Positions 8,867-17,831 of a stretch of 64,000 nt of DNA are shown here, piece after piece. The notes under the pieces are model-generated. The model did no database searches and was not told where the DNA came from. It worked only from the letters and a program-made list of their open reading frames with translations. The DNA comes from Methanolinea mesophila. Lineage in GTDB: Archaea > Halobacteriota > Methanomicrobia > Methanomicrobiales > Methanospirillaceae. The stretch is from the NCBI RefSeq assembly GCF_017873855.1, contig NZ_JAGGKR010000001.1, forward strand, positions 1,617,529 through 1,681,528, read 5' to 3'. How positions within the stretch are numbered: position 1 is the stretch's first letter; each line of letters opens with the position of its first letter. Both the position numbers and the translations under genes were made by a program.

Positions 8867-9795
8867 GATATTCTCCGGATTCCGGACTGATAGGAGAGCA
8901 CCTTCGAGAACGCAGTGATCTCCCCGGATACCGTGGTCGTCTCGCTGTACTGGACGTCCTCGCCCTTTCCGATCAGGTATGCGTCCACGTCACCGAAGGG
9001 CTCGAAGTTAAAGGTCCCAAGGGTGGTGGTCGTCCCTTCCTGCAGGTGGGCGCCGATGAATGCCGAAGCGGACCCCGAAGCCGGGATGTCGCCGAACCCG
9101 GTCACTGTTATGGAGTAATCGGCGGCAACCGGTACATCGGCCGATGCCGCAACGTTTCGCTCCGACGCGGTCGTGGCAAGAGACATGAGGGTCATGTCCA
9201 CATCGCCGCCCATTTCAACAATGTTGCAGAACTCCGGGGTGATGCCGGTCGATGCGGCGGCAAAAGGACAGATGAACAAATCGTCGGTGATCCCGATCGA
9301 TCCCGCTCCGTCAACCACCATGTCTTCCGAGGAGACCGCCCTTCCGGTGTCAAATCCTACGAACTCCAGGACTTTCGAGGTCTCGAGGTTTCTCGTCCCC
9401 ACGACCTGGTTCGCGGTGTCGAGGGCCGAAGACTTGACATAGCCGATAAGGCCCTGGTCCGCAACGGTATTTTCAGAATATGCTATGGAATACTGTACCT
9501 CACCGGGCGTATCGGTAAGGATATCATCAAAAACGGGCAGTTCGGGGACCAGTACGGCCCCACCGTCCGTGGAGACCAGTACGCTTCCGGCAGGACTCAG
9601 GAGTGCATCGAGGACCAGGTTCGAGATCTGCCAGGTCATGGAATCGGATTCCGTCGCGGTGCCGAGCACCGTCATGGTTGTTGCCGAAGAGAACCCCTGC
9701 GTCTCGGGGACCGCAGGAGGCGGGATGTCTGCACATGCGAGCGGGAATAGGAACAGCAGTGCGATCACTATCGTTATTTGAATACGCGGTTTCAC
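8863..9795 (-). CDS. Secreted family A protein (PETQGF motif), pair 1
   Basis: 310 residues, GTG start at 9795 with GGTGG six bases before it. The signal peptide ends near residue 22 (L-A-C-A). Landmarks shared by all family A members follow: PETQGF at 30-35, G-T-A-T-E-x-D-S at about 45-52, Y-S-E-N-T-V-A-D-Q-G-L near 106-116, F-D-T-G-R-A-V-S-S-E near 148-157, C-P-F-A with Cys 176 and E-F-C-N-I-V with Cys 190, G-F-G-D-I-P-A-S-G-S-A-S-A-F at 233-246, and Y-S-E-T-T-T-V-S-G-E-I near 283-293, ending I-R-R. The two Cys are conserved and likely disulfide-bonded. There is no anchor. It is the first gene of a two-gene unit with 7649-8866. Function unknown; the family is not one I can name. Confidence 0.88.
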   Translation of the reverse strand: MKPRIQITIVIALLFLFPLACADIPPPAVPETQGFSSATTMTVLGTATESDSMTWQISNLVLDALLSPAGSVLVSTDGGAVLVPELPVFDDILTDTPGEVQYSIAYSENTVADQGLIGYVKSSALDTANQVVGTRNLETSKVLEFVGFDTGRAVSSEDMVVDGAGSIGITDDLFICPFAAASTGITPEFCNIVEMGGDVDMTLMSLATTASERNVAASADVPVAADYSITVTGFGDIPASGSASAFIGAHLQEGTTTTLGTFNFEPFGDVDAYLIGKGEDVQYSETTTVSGEITAFSKVLSYQSGIRRIS

Positions 9796-9810
9796 TGGTT
9801 ACCACCGTTT

Positions 9811-9822
9811 CACTGAGCAGTG
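9811..9822. promoter_or_regulatory. Inverted repeat near probable transcript start of pair 1
   Basis: CACTG at 9811-9815 and CAGTG at 9818-9822 form a perfect short inverted repeat 16 bases before the GTG start of the A gene. A TATA-like CTTTATG on the minus strand is at 9852-9858, about 33 bases further upstream. Confidence 0.45.
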
Positions 9823-10012
9823 TCAGTTGATGGTGCTGGAACCGGTGCCGGCATAAAGATTCCTCTTACGGGCCTCCGGGTCGATGGCGGTTCAGCGTTA
9901 TCGGTCGTGAAAAGGGATACTACTGCACGATCTTTTCGGATCCGGGTACCGGCCGGACTTAGGGGACACGTATGAAAATCGGGAGAATTAAAAAAAAACG
10001 AGGGGGATCGGG

Positions 10013-12514
10013 TTAATGGTTCCCGACCTTCGCGTCAAAGTCGCCGAGCCCGGTATAGGCATAGGCGTAGTGAAGATTCACTTTCCCGGTCTTCGAATCG
10101 ATGTCCGATCCCAGTCCTTCGAGGTTTGCATATGCAGTCATGTTGTAGTTGTTCAGCGTGCCGTTACGGCCGAACTCGTACAACCCGGCCCCGGTGCCGG
10201 AGATGGAATCGTCCCCGATCACAGGGATGAGGTACGGCGAGTTCACGGTACCTGCACCTGCCGCAGACGCGGAGGCGATGTACCCGATCTTGTTCTTGTT
10301 CGTGTTGCTGAACGTGACGTTCACCAGGGATTCGTCACCTATTGCATTCGAACTCTTCGCGAGGACCTGCCCGTCGGAACCGGTTACGTTACTTACCTGG
10401 AGGGCAAGTGCAGCGGTCACGTTCCCGGGCTCTCCCGCATCGACCTCACCGGCCAGTGCGAGCTGGGCGAACTCCAGAGTGCCGTTCTCTGACGATGAGA
10501 GCACGAATCCGCGGTCTCGCTGGGAATCGACCCCGAATGCGAGGGCAACGGATTCCTGGGGACCTGGTGCGGTCTTCTCGAAGGTGCCGATCTGGCCGGC
10601 AAGTGCGCCGTTGACCAGGAAGTCATCCGAGTGTTCACACCCGGTATCGACATTCACACCGCCGGCGACCCCTACCTGGGCAAGCCTCCCGGTCGAGTTC
10701 CCGGAAGAGGCCGCGACCACGAGGGCGGCGTCATGTCCGGCTGAGAATGCACCCGTAACTGATTCGATCTCTCCGCCAGCGGTCTCTCCCTCTACTGCCT
10801 GGAAGCCGAACGCACCCGAACCTTCCGCATGCGGGTCATCGCCGGAGCTTCCCAGCATGTCCGCATCGAGGTCGACGTCGGCATTTCCAGCACCCACGAT
10901 CTGGAGGAAGGAGAGCGAGCCGTTCTCCACGCGTGAATCGGTGAAGACCCTGTTGTCGTTCGAGTCCGATGCCCTGCCGGACACCATCCCGTTCCCGGCG
11001 ACACTGTTCCAGAACTCTCCACCCTGGCCGGCGAGGGCCGCGTCAACTCCCACGCTGGAGTCACCATGGCTCGCCGATACGGTGCCCGCAAGGGCTCCCT
11101 GGCCATAATTGAAGAAGTTCCCGTTTGTCCGGAGCCTTACCTCAGCGTCGTTCCCTTCTGCCGAGGAAGCCTCCGTCACTGATGAAATCGAACCGGTAAC
11201 ATCTCCCTCCAGATACTGGATGCCGAAGGCACCGGAGCCTGATGCCTGGGGACTGGAACCGGCCGCTTCAAGGAGGCCGGCGTCGAAATCCACGCCGGTG
11301 TTTCCGGCTCCGACGACCTGGACGAAGAAGAGGGAGCCGCTCTCCATTCTGGTTTCGGTGAAGGCCCAGTTCCCGTCCGAGTCCGATGCCTTGCCAGATA
11401 CTATCCCTCGTTCATCGGTCCCTAAATCTCCTCCCTGGCCTGCGAGGGCACAGTCGAGTCCTACATCCGCCGGTCCGAGATCTGCCGAAGCAGAGCCCGC
11501 GAGCGCAGCCTGAATGTATTCGAAGGAACCGTCAGTGCGTACTCTTACGGCTGCACCGTTGCCCCCTGCAGATTCTGAGATCGTGCTGGACGAAACCTGC
11601 GAAGCGGCGAATCCGTCGATATCCTGCACGGCGAAGGCGCCCAAAGCGTTTCCTCCAAGCGCATCTTCCACGGGCCCGCCTGCGAGCAGGTCGACTGCCA
11701 CATCAAGGGTGCCTGCACCGACGACCTGGTCAAAGAAGAGAAAACCGTCCACTACATCAGTGCGGGTCGCTGCGGTGCTGCCCTGTGCATCCACGGCGGT
11801 CCCGGATATGCGTACGTTACCTGTGCCGTCAGATCCGAGGGTCCCGGTTCCCTGGATGTCGCTTCCCGACACCCCGCTCTGGCCTGCGATTGCACCGTTC
11901 ACTCCCACGGAGACGGGGTCAAATGCGACCGAAGCGCTCCCGGCCGCAGCACCCTGGATAAGGTCCAGCATGCCGGTGGTATTCACGTCCACCGAAGCAC
12001 TGTCTCCCTTCAGGGAAGTCGCTGCGCTGGCCGAATGCACGAATCCTACGGGGGCCGGACTCGACAGAGCACCGAAGCCTCCCGTCGAGACCTCCTGGCC
12101 GGCGTATACGCCGGTGAGGTCGAGCATCCATATCGAACCGTCGAAGGTCCCGGCTTCCTGGCTGATCGTCGCCGCTGTTCCGGCCAGGTCGGTCGCAGTC
12201 CAGGCCTGGTCGCCCGAAGCGCCGATGACCGAACAGCCTACGAACCCTTCGCCGCCTGTGGCGTCAACGGTCCATTCCTGTGATACCATAGGGTCGTTCT
12301 CGGGCTCTACGGCGGTAGTGGAATATTCGGGTTCTTTCATCGTCCCGCCGGAAACACCTGCGAGGGACAATGCCTTCGAGCCGTCGTCCCCGACGACCAG
12401 CGTCCCCGAGTACTGCCCGTTTGAAGTCGTGCCTTCAAAATTGAAGGTCTGTGCGCCCGCCGCCCCGACCAACAGGGCGACAAGCAGGACTCCGGCAAGA
12501 TACGTCAGTTTCAT
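10013..12514 (-). CDS. Large secreted family B protein with tandem repeats, pair 2
   Basis: 833 residues, signal peptide to about residue 21 (A-G-A-Q). The N-terminal block F-E-G-T-T-S-N-G-Q-Y-S-G-T-L-V-V-G-D-D-G and G-C-S-V-I-G-A-S-G-D tie it to the other two B proteins. The middle holds at least three tandem units of about 145 residues, each with E-(N/S)-G-S-L-x-F-x-Q-(I/V)-V-G-A-G-N, G-S-G-A-F-G and A-L-A-G-Q-G-G; variation between units makes them an old duplication rather than a recent one. Composition is very rich in Gly, Ala, Ser and Asp and poor in Lys, as expected of a long secreted beta structure. ATG 12514 overlaps the stop of the family A gene by ATGA. It is twice the length of its paralogues, the extra length being repeats. 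Role unknown. Confidence 0.88.
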   Translation of the reverse strand: MKLTYLAGVLLVALLVGAAGAQTFNFEGTTSNGQYSGTLVVGDDGSKALSLAGVSGGTMKEPEYSTTAVEPENDPMVSQEWTVDATGGEGFVGCSVIGASGDQAWTATDLAGTAATISQEAGTFDGSIWMLDLTGVYAGQEVSTGGFGALSSPAPVGFVHSASAATSLKGDSASVDVNTTGMLDLIQGAAAGSASVAFDPVSVGVNGAIAGQSGVSGSDIQGTGTLGSDGTGNVRISGTAVDAQGSTAATRTDVVDGFLFFDQVVGAGTLDVAVDLLAGGPVEDALGGNALGAFAVQDIDGFAASQVSSSTISESAGGNGAAVRVRTDGSFEYIQAALAGSASADLGPADVGLDCALAGQGGDLGTDERGIVSGKASDSDGNWAFTETRMESGSLFFVQVVGAGNTGVDFDAGLLEAAGSSPQASGSGAFGIQYLEGDVTGSISSVTEASSAEGNDAEVRLRTNGNFFNYGQGALAGTVSASHGDSSVGVDAALAGQGGEFWNSVAGNGMVSGRASDSNDNRVFTDSRVENGSLSFLQIVGAGNADVDLDADMLGSSGDDPHAEGSGAFGFQAVEGETAGGEIESVTGAFSAGHDAALVVAASSGNSTGRLAQVGVAGGVNVDTGCEHSDDFLVNGALAGQIGTFEKTAPGPQESVALAFGVDSQRDRGFVLSSSENGTLEFAQLALAGEVDAGEPGNVTAALALQVSNVTGSDGQVLAKSSNAIGDESLVNVTFSNTNKNKIGYIASASAAGAGTVNSPYLIPVIGDDSISGTGAGLYEFGRNGTLNNYNMTAYANLEGLGSDIDSKTGKVNLHYAYAYTGLGDFDAKVGNH

Positions 12515-13449
12515 GCCGTTCTCCGTATTCCGGACTGGTAGGAGAGCACCTTCGAGAATGCGGTGATCTCCCCGGATACCGTGGTCATCTCGCTGTACTG
12601 GACGTCCTCACCCTTGTCGGTCAGGTATGCATCCACGGCACCGAAGGGCTCGAAGTTAAAGGTCCCCAGGTACGTGGAGGATCCTTCCTGAAGGTGGGCG
12701 TCGATGAACGCTGAAGCGGACCCCGATGCCGGTACATCCCCGAACCCGGTCACCGCGATCACATAGTCCGCGGCAACAGGAACATCGGCCGATGCCGCTA
12801 CATTGCGCTCAGATGCGCCCGTAGCGAGCGACATTATGGTCATGTCCACAGTGCTGCCCATCTCCACGATATTGCAGAATTCGGGAGTGATGCCGGTCGA
12901 CGCGGCGGCAAACGGACAGATGAACAGGTCGTCGGTGATCCCGATCGATCCCGCCCCGTCAACCACCATGTCTTCCGAGGAGACCGCCCTTCCGGTATCT
13001 AACCCTACGAATTCCAGGACTTTCGAGGTCTCGAGGTTTCTCGTCCCCACTACCTGGTTCGCGGTGTCAAGGTCCGACGACTTGGCATAGGACACGAGGC
13101 CCTGGTCCGCAAGGGTATTTTCCGAGTATGCAACGGTATACTGCACCTCTCCCGGCGTATCGCCGAGGATATCGTCAAAGACAGGAAGGTCCGGGACCAG
13201 CACGGCCCCGCCGTCAGTGGATATCAGTGCGCCCCCGGCGGCACTCAAAGTTCCGTCAAGGTTCAGGTTCGAGATCTGCCATGTCATGGAATCAATTTCC
13301 GTGGCCGTCCCGAGGACCTGCATGGTAGTCATTGAAGAAAATCCCTGGGTTTCCGGAACAGCCGCGGGCGGGACATCCGCACAGACCGCCGGACACAGGA
13401 TGAGCAGCGCAATGGCTGCCGCTAAAAGAAAAAATGGCTTATAGGTCAA
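12511..13449 (-). CDS. Secreted family A protein (PETQGF motif), pair 2
   Basis: 312 residues, TTG start at 13449 supported by GGGAGG seven bases upstream. The protein is very close to the A protein of pair 1 over its whole length (same PETQGF, D-Q-G-L, C-P-F-A-A-A-S-T-G-I-T-P-E-F-C-N-I-V and Y-S-E-M-T-T-V-S-G-E-I blocks, ending I-R-R-T-A). This and the nearly equal arrangement of the two units show that pairs 1 and 2 arose by duplication of the whole two-gene unit, after which the B partners diverged in length. Signal peptide ends near residue 24 (A-V-C-A). The promoter lies in the 190 bases shared with the divergent superoxide reductase gene. Confidence 0.88.
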   Translation of the reverse strand: MTYKPFFLLAAAIALLILCPAVCADVPPAAVPETQGFSSMTTMQVLGTATEIDSMTWQISNLNLDGTLSAAGGALISTDGGAVLVPDLPVFDDILGDTPGEVQYTVAYSENTLADQGLVSYAKSSDLDTANQVVGTRNLETSKVLEFVGLDTGRAVSSEDMVVDGAGSIGITDDLFICPFAAASTGITPEFCNIVEMGSTVDMTIMSLATGASERNVAASADVPVAADYVIAVTGFGDVPASGSASAFIDAHLQEGSSTYLGTFNFEPFGAVDAYLTDKGEDVQYSEMTTVSGEITAFSKVLSYQSGIRRTA

Positions 13450-13465
13450 TATGTATCCTCCCTAC

Positions 13466-13482
13466 CCTGACATCTGGTCAGG
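13466..13482. promoter_or_regulatory. Inverted repeat at probable transcript start of pair 2
   Basis: CCTGAC (13466-13471) and GTCAGG (13477-13482) are a perfect inverted repeat. A minus-strand TATA box TTTATCC lies at 13506-13512, centred 27 bases from the outer edge of the repeat, so the mRNA should start with this hairpin. Confidence 0.6.
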
Positions 13483-13546
13483 AGTAATTAGCTTACTTCA
13501 GTAGTGGATAAAGGTTCTGATTTCGATTAGGGACAAGATACGCAGG

Positions 13547-13589
13547 GATTTCCACTGCAACGCACAAGTTCCCATCTCCAGTGGAAATC
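13547..13589. promoter_or_regulatory. Long-spaced inverted repeat, candidate operator
   Basis: GATTTCCACTG at 13547-13557 and its exact complement CAGTGGAAATC at 13579-13589, half-site centres 32 bases apart. It sits between the divergent promoters of family A pair 2 and the superoxide reductase, just before the TATA (TTTTATAG, near 13600) of the latter. A sister site is at 45718-45749. Confidence 0.55.
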
Positions 13590-13639
13590 TTGGGAAAATA
13601 TTTTATAGTAGAAGTCATTCTCCTCACCTGGTGGATCGA

Positions 13640-14026
13640 ATGCTCGAGATCATGAGATGTAATCTCTGTGGGAAACTCGCCATGATCATCCGCGACGGGG
13701 GGAGACGTACCATCTGCTGCGACCAGCTCATGGAGAAGCTCGCCGAACAGGGCCCCGGGGTGCCGGGCGAAGACCATGTCCCGGTGATCGAGAAGAAGGG
13801 AACGGGCATCCGGGTCAGGGTGCCTGGTATAGAATCGCCAATGGAGGCGGACCACTTCGTCGAGTGGATCGAGGTGACCGAAGGAAAGAAACTCCAGGTG
13901 ATGGGACTGTCCCCCGGCGACACCCCGGAGGCGGAATTTTTCGGGGTCGGCCCCGGGTCGAAAGTTAGGGTCTACTGCGAAGATCACGGCCTCTGGTCGA
14001 ACCGGCCGTCAAAACCGAAGGGGTGA
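13640..14026 (+). CDS. Desulfoferrodoxin-type superoxide reductase with an altered iron ligand
   Basis: About 128 residues. The N-terminal desulforedoxin domain has C-N-L-C-G and the adjacent C-C pair for a rubredoxin-like iron. The catalytic neelaredoxin domain shows E-D-H-V-P-V-I-E-K, P-M-E-A-D-H-F-V-E-W-I and Y-C-E-D-H-G. This family reduces superoxide to peroxide in the cytoplasm and protects anaerobes during oxygen exposure. The usual His-Pro-Met motif, whose His is one of four iron ligands, reads E-S-P-M here (codon TCG at about 13837), so one ligand looks lost. ATG 13640 is chosen over GTG 13631 because GGTGG lies five bases before it; ATG 13652 is another option. A TATA-like TTTTATAG lies about 35 bases upstream. 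The gene is divergent from family A pair 2. Confidence 0.85.
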   Translation: MLEIMRCNLCGKLAMIIRDGGRRTICCDQLMEKLAEQGPGVPGEDHVPVIEKKGTGIRVRVPGIESPMEADHFVEWIEVTEGKKLQVMGLSPGDTPEAEFFGVGPGSKVRVYCEDHGLWSNRPSKPKG

Positions 14027-14330
14027 ACAGGTCGCGGTCACCCGGGAAAAGTCCAAAAGATCCCGTTATTTCATGTCCTTTTTCTCTCACGGGTACATGC
14101 TGATTCCGGCGTTGATTCGTCATCGGGATGATCCCGCGGGGGATATCCCTCGCACTGCAGAGTGCCTCGTCCTGTCGATACTCCCGGGAGACTGGTCTGA
14201 ACCGACCATAGTCATGGTGTTCACAGGCCGGTGGGTGGGTAGGGACCAGGTATCGGAATGATGCAGGGACCGGTCCGCCAGGACCCGGAATGATTCATCA
14301 GCATTGAGAAAGAGATCCACATGGGAAAAA
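14027..14330. other. Intergenic, no gene seen
   Basis: About 300 bases between the superoxide reductase and the next lipoprotein. A short frame at 14073-14261 has no ribosome site and no protein-like character. Nothing else recognisable. Confidence 0.5.
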
Positions 14331-14666
14331 ATGAAGAAGATCTCGCTTGTGTGTATCGCCGCGCTCGCGTGCGTTCTTATTTCCGGCTGCCTCGACGAGG
14401 GCGGGGACCGGGTTATCGGCACCTGGGAATGGTCGGACGGGAAAAACTATACCGAACGGTACACGTTCAACGAGGACCATACCTTCTCTGCCGAGGCGCT
14501 GGGTTCGACCTTTACCGGTACCTGGGAAGAGGAGTCGCCGGGCCATTACCTGGTGACCTATTGTAACGACGTCGATCCCGGATGTGCCGAACCTCTCATC
14601 GAGACCGTGCTCTATGACGAGACAACGGACGCGATCTATTTCCCGGCGCACTACCGGACCGGCTGA
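14331..14666 (+). CDS. Small lipoprotein
   Basis: 111 residues, signal with lipobox L-I-S-G-C near residue 20. The mature part begins L-D-E-G-G-D-R-V-I-G-T-W-E-W and continues with alternating beta strands (Y-T-F-N-E-D-H-T-F, F-T-G-T-W-E-E), the pattern of small lipocalin-like lipoproteins that open with a V-x-G-T-W motif. It carries a Cys pair in Y-C-N-D-V-D-P-G-C. ATG 14331 gives the proper signal sequence; TTG 14304 would add nine unneeded residues. Probably anchored to the outside of the membrane. No function can be given. Confidence 0.75.
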   Translation: MKKISLVCIAALACVLISGCLDEGGDRVIGTWEWSDGKNYTERYTFNEDHTFSAEALGSTFTGTWEEESPGHYLVTYCNDVDPGCAEPLIETVLYDETTDAIYFPAHYRTG

Positions 14667-14994
14667 AGGGTGAGGCCCGGGGGCTACGAGGGGACTCCCG
14701 GGAAGCGAGGCGGCGGTCTTCCGGGAAACACTCCCTTCAGGCGGAAGCATATACTGATGATGGATAGGATTTCCGCAATCAGAACCCGCCACCGGGTAGC
14801 GTCCAACGTGACATTTGAAATAATGAGATGACTTTTTTATTGAATTCAGGAGCGTATCATGCAGTTCCTGCTCGCCCATTCCGGTCCAGGGATCCTCTCC
14901 GGAGAACCCCGGTACTATCGGAATTATCGCGGTTACGCTGATCGTGAGAACGAATTACACGAGCTGATCAGTTGACGATTCTAAAAAATGGGGG
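14667..14994. other. Intergenic, convergent genes
   Basis: About 330 bases between convergent genes. A T-rich run near 14829-14840 may help termination. A minus-strand frame across this stretch is a shadow. Confidence 0.45.
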
Positions 14995-15759
14995 TTATAC
15001 CGTCAGGCGGGATATGCCCGACTCGTAGCCGATGTTCTTGTCGAACACCCAGATCAGACCGCTGGCGGTCGAAGACTGGGAGAACACGATATCCGTGGCT
15101 TTATCGGTGGTGTTTCCCCGGCCCTCCTCGATATGGCCGTTCGTGTACGCCCCTGCCGAACCCACCGCAGGCCCGCTCCCGAGACCGGTGAGGCTCACGT
15201 CGTAGTTAAGAGCCACCGGGACATCAGCAGTGGGGGTCACGGTCCGTGACTGCGCCCGGGTCGCGAGCGACCCCTGGGAAAGGTCGAAGGAGCTCCCTGC
15301 GTTGACCGTGTTGTGGAATGCAGGTATCACTGTATTTTCCAGGAACGGGTTCACGCTCACGGATGACGCGTTCCTCGGCATTCCCATGGTATCGATCCCG
15401 ATGTTCTCGGTCGATACCGCCCGTCCGGTACCGTTCCCGTCCCCGATCCCGTCGAACGAAAAGATCCTGGTCGAGTCCACGTTATACTGGCCCCGGGGTT
15501 TGTTCGCGGTATCGAGGGTAAATACCTTGTAGTACCCCGAAGTGCCACCGGTCGCGTGGGTGGATTCCCCGTACGTGCTCGTCGACTGGGCCTCTCCAGG
15601 CACCAGCACGCCATCGATCGCGTCTGAAGAGATCGTCCAGACCAGCGAGCTCGTCTCCGAGATGTCTCCGGTGGCGACAGTCGCCGCAGCGGCAAACCCT
15701 CCCGCGGAGAGGACCATCGCGAGTGCGATGGAAATTATGAAAATGCTGCTTTTTCTCAT
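14995..15759 (-). CDS. Secreted protein distantly related to family A
   Basis: 254 residues from ATG 15759, which is preferred over the longer frame because a full signal peptide (M-R-K-S-S-I-F-I-I-S-I-A, cut near A-A-A) starts there and AAGGAAAGAG lies upstream. It lacks PETQGF and the conserved Cys pair but shares the architecture of family A: T-G-R-A-V-S-T-E-N, L-T-G-L-G-S-G-P-A-V-G-S-A-G-A-Y, G-H-I-E-E-G-R, and the C-terminal F-S-Q-S-S-T-A-S-G-L-I-W-V-F-D-K and Y-E-S-G-I-S-R. I read it as a diverged member. There is no family B gene next to it. Function unknown. Confidence 0.75.
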   Translation of the reverse strand: MRKSSIFIISIALAMVLSAGGFAAAATVATGDISETSSLVWTISSDAIDGVLVPGEAQSTSTYGESTHATGGTSGYYKVFTLDTANKPRGQYNVDSTRIFSFDGIGDGNGTGRAVSTENIGIDTMGMPRNASSVSVNPFLENTVIPAFHNTVNAGSSFDLSQGSLATRAQSRTVTPTADVPVALNYDVSLTGLGSGPAVGSAGAYTNGHIEEGRGNTTDKATDIVFSQSSTASGLIWVFDKNIGYESGISRLTV

Positions 15760-16242
15760 GGTATAATGCTCTTTCCTTACTGTACCGGGACATTCCGGCA
15801 CCTGTACTCCCGGTTGACTCCCTGAAAATATCAACACGATTGTAGTGGCAATAGCTTCAATTCTATTGGAAGTTATGGATCCCCCGGAAGATATGATCCG
15901 CCGGGCGCGGCATGTCCGCGTGATAGCACCCCGGACCGATCATCAGTTCCAGGGAGTGGAATAACTACGATGTCGGGAGTATCGAAGAAGTCTGATGTAA
16001 CCGAAATGACGTTCCGGGTGATCTGCCTGGCAGTTGCTCACCCCGGCAGGGCCTGCCGGCTTCGACCGTCCGGGTTCTTCTTATCGGTTGATCGCGAGCG
16101 ATGTCCGCCAGGGTTAAACTAATGCGGAGGCTATCGCGCCGCGGTTGGCCCGAAGTGGCGGGTACAACGCCCGGGGAACATCACGAGGCAAGGATGCCGG
16201 CAAAGCCGGAAAAAAGTTAAAATCGGATCCGGGAGGCTTCAG
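15760..16242. other. Intergenic, promoter of the A-like gene
   Basis: About 480 bases. Near 15824-15830 a minus-strand TATTTTC may be the TATA box of the A-like gene, and CCGG-6-CCGG at 15785-15798 a weak inverted repeat after it. The remainder is GC-rich with no protein-like frame. Confidence 0.45.
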
Positions 16243-16755
16243 TTAATGTTTCGGGAGGAGATAGAGGGCGGCCGCGAGGAGTGCGATGGTGATGGGAATT
16301 ATCAGGACCTCCCAGGCAAGGTTCTCGTATCCCACGATGATGATGTTCTCCAGCACGTTGACGAAGAGGATGATGATGATCACCCCGGCGAGGCTTGTCT
16401 TCAACTCCCCGATACTGTTGATCTGGAGCCAGGAGGGGATCTTCTGCTTCTCCGGCTCGTCGGGATTCAGGATGAACAGGGTATAGATCCCGATCCCGAA
16501 GATCATCAGCACCAGGGCGAAGAGGAACACATCCACCGCCTGGACGATAAGCACCGTGACGAGCCCGTCCTCGGAGAGATGGGCCGGGAGGTTCATGTCG
16601 GTGTGGATATTGATGTCGGTGAAGAGCACCACCATGCCTTCGAATATCCGGGAAAGGCCGATGTAGAGGAGGAGGAACGAGCCTATGAGCGAGCCGATAA
16701 CGGCGAGAAACGTGAGGTACCTGAATTTGTAGAGAGAATGAAAGGCCCTGGCCAT
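16243..16755 (-). CDS. YqhA/UPF0114 family membrane protein
   Basis: 170 residues with three to four membrane helices: 12-35, 63-95 and a C-terminal pair near 120-165. The N-terminus F-R-Y-L-T-F-L-A-V-I-G-S-L-I-G-S-F and the segment L-F-x-L-N-P-D-E-P match the UPF0114 (YqhA) pattern, as does S-I-G-E-L-K-T-S-L-A. The family is widespread but its function is not established. The gene stands alone, with about 350 bases of non-coding DNA on its upstream side. Confidence 0.8.
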   Translation of the reverse strand: MARAFHSLYKFRYLTFLAVIGSLIGSFLLLYIGLSRIFEGMVVLFTDINIHTDMNLPAHLSEDGLVTVLIVQAVDVFLFALVLMIFGIGIYTLFILNPDEPEKQKIPSWLQINSIGELKTSLAGVIIIILFVNVLENIIIVGYENLAWEVLIIPITIALLAAALYLLPKH

Positions 16756-17108
16756 GATGAATTATCGATTTTTTTGCACATTAAGGAAGTGGTTTTCAAT
16801 GTCTGCCGGATCCGGGAGGCACAGGATGCCGGCGCCCGGATATCGGTGTCCGGGTCACACAATCTGCCGGTCTCAGATACCGTTCTGAACATGCCGCTCT
16901 TCAGTTTTTGAATCCGCCAGGAATCAGAATATCGGAGATCGCGGTGAAAGCTATGAGATCCGTGAGGTCTGCGACAACATCCTCACAGGGCTTTTGATAC
17001 CCCGGGGGAACGATAACCGCAAAAAGAACTCCCCGCGGGTGGTCGCAGGTGCGACCCGGTGGAGTTCCATTCCCTGAATAAAGAAATGGATTGTCCGCCG
17101 AGGAAGGT
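16756..17108. other. Intergenic
   Basis: About 350 bases between two minus-strand genes. The first 45 bases next to 16755 are AT-rich (TTATCGATTTTTTTGCACATTAAG region) and probably hold the yqhA-like gene promoter. Nothing else seen. Confidence 0.45.
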
Positions 17109-17669
17109 TCATCCGCCGAAGAACCTGGCGATCCAGCGTGTATGCTTCCCGTGAAAGATCCTCCCCTCCTCGCTCACCTTCCGGATGTCCTCCACGGTGA
17201 AGAGCAGGTCGGGATAGTCTTTCTTCAGCAGGGCCACCAGGTTCTCGAGCTCTTTTCGGGGTACGATGAGGAGGAGCACCGAGACGTTCGGGGAGAACCG
17301 CCCTGTCCCCTCGACACGGGTGATCCCGTAGCCCATCTCCCCCAGCCGCTCGACCAGCGGGGCGGGGTCCCGGGGGCTGATGATCCGGACCAGCACGTTC
17401 CCGATACTGATCCGGTCTTCGATATTCATCCCCAGGATGGTACCGATACCGAATCCCACGATATAGGCGAGGATCCCGGGAATATTCTGCAGGTTGGTGA
17501 GCACCAGCCCGGTGGAGAGGAGCCAGATGCCGACCTTGACCACGCCTATCCCGGCGGCGAGGTACTTGTGACCCCGGCTGATGTAGACGGTCCGGATGGT
17601 CTCCATGCTGGTCTCCACGATCCGGGCCACCAGGATTATAAGGGGGAGATAGATCTCCGGGTTTGACAT
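17109..17669 (-). CDS. DUF2179/UPF0316-type membrane protein
   Basis: 186 residues from ATG 17669. The first 100 residues form three membrane helices with R-I-V-E-T-S-M-E-T-I-R-T-V-Y-I-S-R-G and G-x-G-x-x-L-G-M-x-I-E-D, the signature of the UPF0316 membrane part. The C-terminal 80 residues are the small alpha/beta DUF2179 domain (V-R-I-I-S-P-R-D, G-Y-G-I-T-R-V-E-G-T-G). The frame continues upstream to 17819, but those 50 residues look like shadow and would precede the usual start. Function of the family is not known; DUF2179 domains are thought to bind nucleotides or small ligands. Independent of the redox pair upstream by a gap of 160 bases. Confidence 0.8.
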   Translation of the reverse strand: MSNPEIYLPLIILVARIVETSMETIRTVYISRGHKYLAAGIGVVKVGIWLLSTGLVLTNLQNIPGILAYIVGFGIGTILGMNIEDRISIGNVLVRIISPRDPAPLVERLGEMGYGITRVEGTGRFSPNVSVLLLIVPRKELENLVALLKKDYPDLLFTVEDIRKVSEEGRIFHGKHTRWIARFFGG

Positions 17670-17831
17670 TCGCAGAGAGAAGGTGGCGTGTTCAAAGGTA
17701 AGGAGATTATGGTCCGACGAGTTCCGGAGGACCGCCCTCGTGAAAGAGAGCCGCCGGGTCTGCATGAAGAGAATCTTGGAAACGGGGCGGATACAAGAGG
17801 GTTTGCCCCCGCCGGACACTTGACCTCGGTG

